This document shows positions 33,263 to 43,261 of a stretch of DNA of 64,000 bases, piece by piece; position 1 is the stretch's first letter, and each line of letters begins with the position of its first letter. A program made the position numbers and the translations under genes. A model generated the notes under the pieces. That model did not search any database. It was given only the letters and a program-made list of their open reading frames with translations, and was not told the origin of the DNA. This DNA is from Ypsolopha sequella (Eukaryota; Arthropoda; Insecta; Lepidoptera; Ypsolophidae): positions 18,426,898 through 18,490,897 of the forward strand of contig OW204009.1 in assembly GCA_934047225.1 (NCBI GenBank). The letters run 5' to 3'.

Positions 33263-34177
33263 ATGGAAAACACTGATGATGAAATAAAAAAGAACAAGAA
33301 GTGGGAGCGGCTTCAGTTACAACCTATGCTGTTGGCAAGCGATACGTAAAACTACAACGACAGTAAATATGTGAGAGGAGCTTGCTCGGGACCCCAACGT
33401 CCTTGGATGTGCAAGAACTGGAAGAAACAGCAGAAGGTATGAATTATATACTTTACACATCTAAACAGTAATAAGAACTTACAGTGAAGTCTACACAGTT
33501 CACAGTTACAGTGAAATGAAGTTGTTTTAACATTGAATGTGTTTGATTTTTACTAACAATCTATAATTTATTAGGTATTACTTATGAGATGGGATCGAAA
33601 ATACTTTTTCTATTACATAAATTCATAATAGGTCTACAACAAATACCAATAACTTAATAATTATTCAAATTGGGAGCCAAGGGTCATATGTAATGGAAAT
33701 GACTGGTCGGGCAGTAATCGACAGGTTCTGTAGTCTGAGACTTCACTGGCAAAGTTACGAGTTACAATATATTGCAGTGGCTATCGATTATCTTTCAACG
33801 TTATTGTCTGAATGAAGTATGGTTCAGTTGTCTCATCTACAATATGAGCTCTGAACCAAAGGAAACTACTGATGTGATCATGTGACTAGACGGAACAAAA
33901 ACATGATGACACTTTGAATTCCAGTCCTTCAAAAATCCCATTTGTTCATATTGTAGTGAAATTATTCGTTTTCCTTTTTGTAATACATGCGTTAAATGAT
34001 TTTTTATTTTTTTCAGGGATGCCAAAGGGTGGTGGAGTCTTTATGCCTGACCAGCCCACTCTTATTCTACCTACTCTACCTGAGGACCCATGGACGCCTA
34101 TTCCTAACCCAGATCTAGACCAAGCACCCTTCACAGAGCCCGTGGAAATTGCCCCGTTCCCGCCTGCGCTTGCATAA
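33263..34177 (+). pseudogene. Two-exon gene with proline-rich C-terminus, decayed, unknown function
   Basis: Exon one ends at 33437 (GCAGAAG/GTATGA), and the last exon is 34018-34177 (TTATTTTTTTCAG/GG...TAA). Across the splice the frame is continuous: TSLDVQELEETAE, then GMPKGGGVFMPDQPT, ILPTLPEDPWTPIPNP and EPVEIAPFPPALA. AATAAA follows at 34236-34241. Upstream in the same frame is ASVTTYAVGKRYVKLQRQ, but a TAA (33367-33369) breaks it. The ATG at 33263 (MENTDDEIKKNKKW) is in another frame, so a frameshift is also needed. I do not recognise the family. It may be the accessory ORF of element K or a captured host gene. The last exon alone is well preserved. Confidence 0.5.
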
Positions 34178-34369
34178 GGGACATAAACCAATTCAACGGG
34201 CGGAAGGCTACAGTTTAATATATAATTTTTGTAAGAATAAATAATTTCTATATATGTAGAATTTTATTGTTATAAGTATTTTAGTGCTATATTTACGTAT
34301 ACTCGTTTGGGAATTTTTGATTTTTAGTAATTTTAATTAAGATTACTTATTCATTCTAAACAATCTTAG

Positions 34370-34470
34370 AGAGATAAGCTCGCCGCTGTATGCACCTTTA
34401 AATTGCAATGCTTGCTTGTTTTTTTACCTTTTTCTGTGTATGTACAGTACAATAAAGAACAAGAATATGA
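34370..34470 (+). repeat. LINE 3' UTR remnant
   Basis: GAGAGATAAGCTCGCCGCTGTATG...TACAATAAAGAA is the 3' UTR of the LINE family seen at 15955, 25382, 28995 and 59590. Confidence 0.55.
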
Positions 34471-34559
34471 AATAAAATGTATTATTTTTTAACATGAAAT
34501 TTTAATAATAAATATAAAAACTTTCCCTTTTATATTATTTACTGCTGCGGCTCGATTAT

Positions 34560-34870
34560 ACCACTACCTTATTGGCAAACCCACCCGAGTTAAGTTATTC
34601 GGGGAGAATAAGAGGACAGCTCTCAAACACGCACAACCAGGTAGCCCACAATGTTTAAGACCGTTATAGCTGGGCGTTAAACAAAACAGACTGGTGACGG
34701 GCAGTGGTGTCACTAATGCGAGAGTTTTGGCACTGTGCTCACCAACCCGCCTGCCCAGCGTGTGAGTATGATGGGCATCACTTCCTCTTGGACCACCAAG
34801 AGAGGCGAAATCTTGGAAAGACCTATGTCCAGCAATGTACGAAGACAGACTGATGCATAGATTGACTTCT
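34560..34870 (+). repeat. Repeat family A, diverged copy inside element K
   Basis: GAATAAGAGGACAGCTC, ACAGACTGGTGACGGGCAGT and CTCACCAACCCGCCTGCCCA match family A, with more substitutions than the other copies. Confidence 0.8.
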
Positions 34871-35477
34871 GCTGATTGATTAACACATGGAATATGACAA
34901 AATCATCAAATTTATTTGATGAATTGCCCTGGTACAAACAAAATTCACATGAAATCATAGTCGTTTTTTCACACAAATTTTAGCTAAACTGCTGGATTAT
35001 ATAATTAGATAAAGTGCTTGCACACACCTTTGATTGTTCTTATCGACCTAGAAACCAAATAAAAGTTACCAATACTGGTGAAAATGCTGAAAAAACCTGC
35101 ATAAAGCTTAGTAAATTTTTAGGGCACACCTAAAAAGGTGCAACCTAAATTTTCATAATATTAGAGCTGTCAACCCAATTTAACGCTCTAATTTGTTGCT
35201 TCAGAATACCAAAAACGCTAAAAACCCTTAAGTTGAATTGTTTTAGAGCTGTCATCGTAAATTTAGTTACAATTTCAATTTGACGTTTCTAAACGCCAGC
35301 TTCAGAATACCAAAAAAATTTAAGTCATGGAAACTTAATTTTAGAGCACTTTTTATAAACGTCAGATTAGGGCACTTGCTTCAGAATAGGGGTCACTGTA
35401 TACTTTAGACTTTAAGCACTGCGGTATAGGGAACGTTAATGTGTGAATAAATAAATTAATATTTTTTTCTTTTTCAG

Positions 35478-35577
35478 CTCCGTCACCCCACTGGAATACG
35501 CTCGCAGCGCCACCAAAGCTTCTACGAGACAAAACTATCCGCAGGAAGTGCTGAATTTCCTGAAGAAGTGCCGTTGA
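35478..35577 (+). CDS. Ankyrin-repeat protein, last exon
   Basis: Acceptor: TTTCTTTTTCAG at 35477. One base completes AG+C (Ser), then 32 sense codons and TGA at 35575-35577. SVTPLEYARSATKASTRQNY and PQEVLNFLKKCR form a final partial ankyrin unit (TPLEYAR turn and helix). The protein ends within the ankyrin domain; a death domain, as at the end of vertebrate p100/p105, is absent. Relish of flies also lacks one, so this does not exclude Relish, and an IkB/Cactus-type protein is the main alternative. The acceptor is only 80 bp from the end of element K. Confidence 0.9.
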
Positions 35578-36170
35578 AGGGTAACACAACAGCAGTGCAA
35601 CCACGGCTTCAAGGTTAACAGTAGGCCGCTTGCAATATTCCCGTTCCCTGCAACTTTTTGTAAAGGAGACGGTCAGTTCCCCATAAGAAAAATGCCTTAC
35701 GAGAGTACTCGTATATTGTGGTCAATGATAAAGAACAAATTCAAAATAACACGGTTTGACTATCCATTTAAAACGGACACCATCTTTTAATAACTTTTTA
35801 TGATAAGTTGTTTTTATTTTGAGGTTATTTTCATGTGGCACTGCGAAAATGAACTTAAGTGCGTTTGAAACGTTCCATAGTTGTAACAATGTGTCACGAT
35901 GATTCTGATATATTTAAAAGGGTCATGCTCGAATGTCAGTCGTAATGTAATCTCTATCAAAATCCAGAAGAAAAGCATGAATCGTGAAATAAAAAGCTGA
36001 GACAGCCGATTGCGTCACGCATGACTCTATCAAAGCAGTAGTTTGTGGACTACTTGGTAGATGGCGCGCTGTCGTTTCGTTCGGTGTTCGCTCTCATGAC
36101 CGGCTGCGACATATATTATTTTAATATGTGTGTCCGTGTTATTATGAAAGTGACACTAGCTACGAATAAA
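35578..36170 (+). other. 3' UTR of the ankyrin gene with two AATAAA signals
   Basis: After the stop there is no further frame. AATAAA occurs at 35988-35993 and 36165-36170. Either could end the transcript. Confidence 0.55.
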
Positions 36171-38016
36171 TCTAACAAAAATTATAGTATAAATTTATTT
36201 CATGTACGCGGGTAAGGCCGATTCTGACCGTCTCCTTTCCCCGATTCGCACTGTGGGTCTTTCCGGCTGGAGTAACGGGGAGCTTTGCACTGACGATATA
36301 ATCACCTTAATACACAATATTCCATCACTATTGTTGATCAAAACACCCCAAAATGTTTTTTTTTTTTATCTGTGCCATAGACCCTTCGCGCCTCTCTTCT
36401 AACTCCCTGCTATGGCAGGAATATCAGCGGGAATGTTGCCACTTTCCGAAATTTTCCGGGAACGGGGCCCGGCTTCTAATTAATCTGTAATATCTATTGT
36501 TTTAGGGATAGTGACAATTAAAAGGGTTAATGTAAATTGTGAATCAATTCCGAATACTTGTTTCAAATATTTGGAATTTGATCAAGAGATTGTTGGTTGT
36601 TTTTTTATTTGTTAGGATATTCTTATGTTAGTTTAACAATTAAATGTAAGTATAATAAAAAATATCATGAACAAAAGTAAATGTTTCAGAACGATTTATT
36701 TACTAATTTCCTTTCCTTACACCCGTATCTACAGTACATAGGATGGGGCTAATGAAAAAATACATAGAAGACGCGTTTCTAAGAAAGTGTCATTCGAAAA
36801 TGGTGTACTTAGTTCAGGAATTCGGATTATCGCTATCGGATCAACTTTGAATAAGAATTGAACAATAGAGACACGTGTAACTCACGATTCACGGTCACGA
36901 CTGTCCATAAACTGTGAACAGTTTATGTTGATACTTCTTATTCACTTAGAAGGTACGTACTGTGTGTCATGCGGCAATGGCCAGCCGTGATTGGCGGATG
37001 GAGCCGTCTTTTTGAGCGCTGATCATAATCACACTTCTATGGTTTTTTCGTTCGCCAATAAGATGTAAATTTTGATAAATGTTTTCTTTTTTTTGTTGCC
37101 TTTCTAATAACACCATTGTGCATGATTGAGATTGTGGAAAAAAATCTATATTAAGATATTTTTTCAACTTTGTTTTCGTAAGTTTATGGGTATATATATC
37201 ACATACACTTATTACAGGTTGGTTTTAATGTAAAATAAAAAACAATATAACTAAGTAATCTATCTACATCTATTAGTTTTATATAATAAATAGATGAGGA
37301 AATACACAAAAAATAATAAAGGTTAGGTTTACTTAAATTTAATAAAAGTAATACATAAATTAAATATAGGTGCATTTTTCGGGAGTTGCCTCTTTTATTA
37401 TATACTTACATTTTGAGGTAAAGTGTTTTAGTACATATTTTTGTCGGCCTGTGATATTTTCAATTCTAAATTTCGAAAGTCATTTATTTTTATATAACTT
37501 TTTGTCTATGTTGTAATAAGTCCATAAACACTTTGGAGCTAGGTGTTTGTATGAAGGTACAATATCACCTTAGACCATTTAACACGAGACATGCCAAAGC
37601 CCGTACTGAATTCATTCTGCCATTTTCCGCGGGAGACGAGGTCAACACGCACAGTACACATTTACTCACTCACGCACACACTTGAAAAAAATTAATATGT
37701 TAATGTTTTATCCTGGTTTTCTATGAGTTTTAATTTTAATTTTAATTTTATTGACATACTGTTTGTGACATTTTAGTATTTTTCTTTTTCTCATTTTTCT
37801 GTGTAATATGATGTTGTGTTTTTTTTATGGAACCCAGTTCTGAAATAAATGATTTTTATTGATTTATACTAATCGCAAGCCGTAACACAAACAAAAAACG
37901 CGCACACAAGCAAACATACGCGTCAAATTGTTCATGTACTTCGGCTGAGGGGAATGCGTGCGATTGTCGAATCCCGTGTTATATGGTCTTAGAAAAGCAG
38001 TTATTTTTTTTTATAA
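36171..38016. other. Intergenic, no gene recognised
   Basis: A segment at 36230-36310 (CCCCGATTCGCACTGTGGGT...TTTGCACTGACGATATA) matches 14640-14705 and is an unclassified repeat. The remainder is AT-rich, with only short frames. Confidence 0.4.
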
Positions 38017-38190
38017 GGACAGATTTTATGTCCTAATACTACGAAGTCTACTTGTCTATGGTTGTAGTAGTGACGTGTACAGATACGCGTGTTTTGTGTG
38101 TGTTGTGCGTTTCGTAAGCGTAAGAGAAGTGCGTGTGCATGCACTGCTACAACCATAGCTTAGTAGACTTCGTAGAATAAAACATCTGTA
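38017..38190. mobile_element. Short TIR element I, copy 2
   Basis: The left arm CTACGAAGTCTACTTGTCTATGGTTGTAG and the right arm CTACAACCATAGCTTAGTAGACTTCGTAG are inverse. A GTGTGTGTTGTGCG loop separates them. It is the same family as 28050-28184. Confidence 0.75.
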
Positions 38191-39220
38191 TTAATTTTTA
38201 GCATAGTTTTTTTATCATCCTGGGACTAACAAATGTGATAAATATATAATACTAGAATTTCATATGAAACATTGTATGCGTATTAACGCCCAACATTATT
38301 TTCGTTTTCCCTGGATCTCCATGTTGTCCATGTCTCAGTTAAATCGGTACAGTAATTTTTTAAATAACCGTAGATGTTAGAATATTTTATCAATTAAATA
38401 TTAGGAATAACTTTGTTCTTTGATCTCCATTTAGAACATCTTTTTGAAATAATAATAAATAAATAATTAACCTTTTTCTTAGGTATTTTTAACTTGTATG
38501 TAAGTCTATAGTTAAACCAATACAATGAGTTCGTCTCCTATATTGAAATATCAATAAGTATATTTTTATGGTAACTGAACAATTAGAAAATTTTTGAATT
38601 TTGAATAATTATTTTTATTACAGAACAACTGGAACCAAAATACTAGTATCACTTGTCCCATGAGACTACTGCAACGAAATCGTTTCAGTTGTCCCATCAT
38701 GGGACAAGTGGGACAGGCACTAAGTTAGCAGTAGCAATATTTATCACTTTTTGTATGAAATCGTGTCAGATGACGTCACGATACATGCCGGCTCACTTTG
38801 AATGCCAATAACTTCGTAATTTTTTGAGAAATCGAAACAATAATTTTCAAATCTAATCAAATCACATCTTGAATTAAAACACTTGTACTGTAGTTTCACT
38901 TTATTTTTGGTTAACTCCCAACCGGTTTCGGATTTTACTCCATTTTCAAGGGAAGATCTTAAATAAAAATATTTCACATGATTCCAGGCACTAGCTCTGA
39001 GCAACGTAAACAATGATAATGTTGACAAAAACTATAATTAAGTAGGTAGGTCGAAAATGTATCAGTGATGGCATGCGATAAAATTACCCGGAAAATGGGG
39101 AATTTACATACAATAACATATAATGTTTATTTAATGTCAGTTTAAATGTCAAATGAGTCCTAATAAGCATAAATGTCAAATTAAATGAGATAAAAATATA
39201 ATAACTTAAATTGTTAAATG
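38191..39220. other. Intergenic, no gene recognised
   Basis: Two direct GTTTCAGTTGTCCCAT/TTGTCCCATGAG-like motifs occur near 38655-38710. The reverse frame 38744-39028 has no domain or splice context, although SETGWELTKNKVKLQYKC could be a remnant of the neighbouring element. Confidence 0.35.
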
Positions 39221-39226
39221 GATTAA

Positions 39227-39502
39227 TTAATTAAAATAATGAAGTAGCGGCGATCTATTGACTTCTAACTGCTGATTTAAAATGTTTTCGTGGTTTTTGT
39301 GTAAAAGCTTATTGATCTCCAATGCTTCTAAGGCGGTCATTTTTCTACCTTTTTTGCACACGTGGAGGGCTTTAAAGTTTTGTGTTATATCAAAGGTATG
39401 GTTTTCACTTATGAGGTGATCGGCAAAATTAGAATTTGATGTTTTTTTACGGTGCCAGCTACTTACATGTTCTTTGATTCGGGTATCAAACAACAATCGC
39501 AA
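39227..39502 (-). mobile_element. Penelope-like element fragment (GIY-YIG endonuclease part)
   Basis: The reverse frame of about 90 codons reads TRIKEHVSSWHRKK, FADHLISENHTFDI, KALHVCKKGRKM, ALEALEINKLLHKN. In Penelope-like elements the GIY-YIG domain continues R-xx-EH...A-x-H...GH-x-(F/I)...E-x-x-EI in this order. The GIY-YIG core itself would lie upstream and is missing, so this is a truncated C-terminal piece. Confidence 0.6.
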
Positions 39503-39754
39503 GTATAAATTTTCTAATCAAATCAAATATTTTTATTTCGGACTAGGCCATTGGTGTTAGTACTAAAAACAACTTATTAAGTATATTAGTATAAATAACC
39601 TGTGGCAGCAATTTATTTATTTAGGAAAAGGACGATTTAAAGTCTTGTTTTTCAATAACGAGAAACGAGAATACGAACAATTTTTATTAGTCAGATGTCA
39701 CAAGAATAACAAGTTATTATTTATGAAATTATCTATGATATCCGATGCATATTC

Positions 39755-40440
39755 AAATTCAAATTCAAATTGTTTAATTCAAATTCAAATAATTTATTTT
39801 GCAAAGTAGGTATATAAAATACACGTTTCACAAGTAAAAATTTAATCTTATAAAAAAATATATGTAATAAAATAATAAATGTACATGAACTAGATTAAAG
39901 GTTTATTTAATTTATGTACAATATATATACGATTAAAATTATAGGTAAAATACAAGGTGAAATCCAATCAACCGCCCGAACCCACACCGGAGACCCGGCC
40001 AGGGACCAGGAACAAGGTTCAATGATCACCAACCTATATTATCATAAACCTATATTATTGTGAACTAGCTTGGGCCTCTGTCCATATGTACTGAGACCCA
40101 GTGCCTCAGGATTGAACTATCAGTCCTGTTGGCAATATTGTTCAGGAGACCATTGACGCTGCCGCGCGTCCTGTGCATCAGCGAGGCAGTTCTGTTGCGT
40201 ACTATGGCATAGAAATCTTGGGTACGAGCCTCAGCAAACATGCCTGATGCACTACAGTAACGCGGCAGCCCCATCAGTATCCTGAATGAATTATTGTACT
40301 GAACACGCAGGGCATTGAAGCATTTCTTTGTATGGCTAATACACAAGCTGCACGCGTAAAAGTTCTGCCAATTTTACTTTTGTCTTTAGCTTTGTGAACG
40401 CAATTGATTCTCATGAAAATCTTCATGTAGGAGACGAACT
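39755..40440 (-). mobile_element. LINE 3' end with reverse-transcriptase tail
   Basis: On the reverse strand CFNALRVQYNNSFRILMGLP, YCSASGMFAEARTQDFYAI and NRTASLMHRTRGSVNGLLNN (40065-40346) are the C-terminus of a common non-LTR element. A frameshift near 40350 separates it from FTRAACVLAIQ upstream. The 3' UTR runs down to an AAATTCAAATTCAAATT tail at 39760. The same 3' UTR is at 47065-47390. Confidence 0.75.
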
Positions 40441-40712
40441 CATTGGTGTAACGCTCGCGGTACGAAGGGAGCGTTGGTCGGCGCGGAGGCACAAAATAAC
40501 CACTTACAGAAGGTTCACTCCGCATAACTAGCGAAAACAGGCGCACGCACACATAGACGCGTACGTACGACGATCTCGGTCGAAGTCGGTCGAATGCCAA
40601 TGCGAAGTTTATTTATTTAGTTTTAATAAGGAAAACATACAGTATATAAAATAAAACATACATAAAGAACACACTAAATAATCACAGACCGAAAGATTTT
40701 TCACAGACTAAT

Positions 40713-41111
40713 AAAACATAATGACACATCACGACAACTTGAGTATGACATAAATATGATCAATTTAAAGAACTAAATACAAATACAAAACAAAACATAA
40801 TGACACATCACGACAACTTGAGTATGACATAAATATGATCAATTTAAAGAACTAAATACAAATACAAAACAAAACATAATGACACATCACGACAACTTGA
40901 GTATGACATAAATATGATCAATTTAAAGAACTAAATACAAATACAAAACAAAACATAATGACACATCACGACAACTTGAGTATGACATAAATATGATCAA
41001 TTTAAAGAACTAAATACAAATACAAAACAAAACATAATGACACATCACGACAACTTGAGTATGACATAAATATGATCAATTTAAAGAACTAAATACAAAT
41101 ACAAAACAAAA
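40713..41111. repeat. Tandem repeat, 79 bp x 5, identical units
   Basis: CATAATGACACATCACGACA starts at 40717, 40796, 40875, 40954 and 41033, exactly 79 bp apart. I see no difference among the five units, so the array is young or homogenised. Confidence 0.95.
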
Positions 41112-41401
41112 CACAAAGTATGACAATAGTTACACAAAAGAATAAAATGGCATGCATGAACATAAAAAAAAAGAAGACTTATAAATTTCTCGAAATTTCA
41201 AAGACTTATTGTATATGCCCGAGAAATTCTGCCAACATCATCGCACGTCTATGCATGTGTGCGTCTGTTTTCGCTCGTTGTTGGAGTCGGCCTTCTGGTA
41301 GTATCTATTTTGTGGCCCAGGTACGAGTACGAGTAGCGCGGGGTGGTGCGGCGTGAGCGCGGGGCAGGGCGCTGACCTCGTACGGTTTATCTTTAATACA
41401 A

Positions 41402-41505
41402 GGATCTTTTGGCGCGTGGATGACAGTGACAGGGGGGCGCAGGCGTGAAACAAGGGATACGTTAGTTCCGATTTTGATCTCGACCAATCCACGCGCCAAA
41501 AGAGC
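41402..41505. mobile_element. Single-copy MITE related to the 60.5-kb satellite
   Basis: The ends GGATCTTTTGGCGCGTGGAT and the inverse ATCCACGCGCCAAAAGAGCG are about 20-bp TIRs. The interior (inverse sense) has CAAAATCGGAACTAACG, CCTTGTTTCAC, CCCCCCTGTCACTGTCAT in the same order as the satellite unit. Confidence 0.8.
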
Positions 41506-42330
41506 GTACTGAATGGGATTTTTTGACAGTTTTTTTTTTATATTAGCTGAAGTCTTGTATTTAACTTAATCATACTTTAAAGGATAACTCCTACACAGAT
41601 ACAAAAAAAATAATGCACTTAGTAAAAGTTCGAGTAAATTGTTTTTTTTTTTACATTTTGCTTGGTCATGTTTATTGGAAAATGATTTTCATTATGTTAA
41701 GTTTATATTTGCAATGGTGTAAGCGGGAGATGATAGATTATCTTTGTTTAGTGTAGTTTTATTGACCCACCATTTTGTTTTGTGTTCTAAATTCAAGATA
41801 AGAATAACGTTTGAAAAAGCAAAAAGCCATCTCTTATCTTTTTGCGAAATCGTTGTAAATATTTGTTTATTGATAAATCACTTTAATTCAATGTTTTCTT
41901 AGGAAATATGCAATTTTGTAATTCTACCTTTTTGAATAAAATTTTGTTGGTAGATATAAAAATGTTGTTTCAATCATTTATCCTGAAAAAATTAGGCGTT
42001 CTTTTGAACGCTATCCAACGATATATCACACATAGCTAATGGAGTGGGGTACCAAAATTTGCATCATCCTTTATTATTAGATATTTATACTGCTATCGAG
42101 TTTTTTCGCTAAAATCCAATTTATAAATATAACTTGCACTGATTTATAAAGGTATTTTAAAACAAAACAAAAAATTTGATAACTTGAACAAATTTATTTA
42201 CGAACTTCAACTACCTACATACCTAATTAATCAGCCATAACTTTAAAAACAATGATAATTAAAATATTAACTTACAAAAACATTTCAAACATAACAGCTT
42301 CTGTACTTATCGATAACAAAAGCGGTACAG
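41506..42330. other. Intergenic, no gene recognised
   Basis: AT-rich without repeats shared in this window or splice-bounded frames. Confidence 0.35.
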
Positions 42331-42379
42331 AGACCAACAAAATCGTGCGCTTACGTCCCGCGGAGCGGACGTGGTACTA

Positions 42380-42775
42380 TAGTTGTTGGCGGGGGGCGGG
42401 TGGTGTAGCGGGAGAGGGAAGCGCGTGCTACTGCAGGTCACTCAATGACAGTCGCAGCCACGCAGTCGAAGCTACTCGCCCCCACCAGCATCTGTCGCCC
42501 CTCAGTACTCTAGATGTTGGCGGGGGGCAGGAGAGGGAAGCGCGTGCTACTGCGCGTCACTCACGGACAGTCGCAGCCACGCATTCGAAGCTACTCGCCC
42601 CCACCAACGTCTGTCGCCCCGCGGTACTCTTGATGTTAGCGGGGGGCGGAAGGTGTAGCGGGAGAGGGAAGCCCGTGCTACTGCGCGTCACTCACTCACT
42701 GACAGTCACAGCCACACAGTCGAACAGTTGAGGCTACTCGCCTCCACCAACGACTGTCACCCCGCGAGACGAACG
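42380..42775. repeat. GC-rich tandem repeat, three units of about 130 bp
   Basis: Units begin GTTGGCGGGGGGC at about 42385 and 42518 and GTTAGCGGGGGGC near 42636. Each continues GAGAGGGAAGC-(G/C)-CGTGCTACTGC, a GACAGTC(G/A)CAGCCAC block and CTACTCGCC-(C/T)-CCACCA. It is an isolated GC island in AT-rich DNA, just below the stop codon of the - strand exon at 42816-43042. The open + frame across it is a by-product of the repeat. Confidence 0.85.
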
Positions 42776-42815
42776 AGCACGGTCTTATTAATTTATACTA
42801 TATAAATATAGTATA

Positions 42816-43042
42816 TTAAAATATAAAAAAGGTTGTACTAGTTTCATTTTTATCTTGTATACTTATGAATTTCCGTCGGTTTTCATCAAATACCATTAGA
42901 AAGTAAACGGACAAAGCCAGACCCGCTACACAGAATAAAAAGATCAGAATCATTTTATATTTTCTTACTATAAATTTTATAATTCTTTTACGACGGGATT
43001 CTGGAACAAGCGGTTCTTCGATTCGGACCGTACTTTTGGACC
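42816..43042 (-). CDS. Terminal exon of an unknown small membrane protein
   Basis: On the reverse strand the acceptor TTGCATTTCAG precedes 43042. The open frame reads SKSTVRIEEPLVPESRRKR, then IIKFIVRKYK, a 22-residue hydrophobic stretch MILIFLFCVAGLALSVYFLM, then DENRRKFISIQDKNETSTT and TAA at 42818-42816. This looks like a single-pass segment with a basic side before it and a short polar tail with one N-x-S/T after it. It joins the exon at 45042-44929 in one of two ways: the canonical CAG/GG needs the frame ending ...LERSQ, while an alternative AAAAG/T (from 43032) fits the frame ending ...KFGTKP. No family is recognised. Confidence 0.6.
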
Positions 43043-43261
43043 CTGAAATGCAATTTTATGGTTCAGTTAGGGCATAGATAAATAATTTATTTATCTATGG
43101 TTAGGGCCAGGGCCTGCAGCACAGTCTCGACAAAGATAGCGATCGCCATCCTAAGGACATCCATGACGCCAGAGGCGGATTATCCGTTAGGCAAACTAGG
43201 ATTAGGTATTCGTGGGGCGCCACGGAATTTTTAATAAAAAAGTACCTGCATATGGCGAAAA

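Larger units (their letters stand above)
32708..35394. mobile_element. TIR element K, 2687 bp, carrying a decayed gene
   Basis: The termini are GACACCTATTCTGGGAAGCA and, inverted on the right, GACCCCTATTCTGAAGCAAG. The 3-bp direct repeat ACT flanks them (32705-32707 and 35395-35397). Subterminal TTTAGAGCG/CGCTCTAA motifs recur at both ends. A 3-bp duplication fits PIF/Harbinger or IS4EU-like elements, but no transposase is recognised. Inside are a two-exon pseudogene, a LINE 3' UTR (34370-34470) and a family A copy. Confidence 0.7.

Noticed and set aside
33914..34177. Reading 33914-34177 as one 87-codon ORF
   Set aside because: The first 34 codons are AT-rich intron ending in a strong acceptor. 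Only 34018-34177 looks coding, and it joins in phase to 33437.
42252..42731. A 159-codon + strand ORF
   Set aside because: The frame stays open because of the GC-rich tandem repeat. Composition follows the repeat, and there is no domain.
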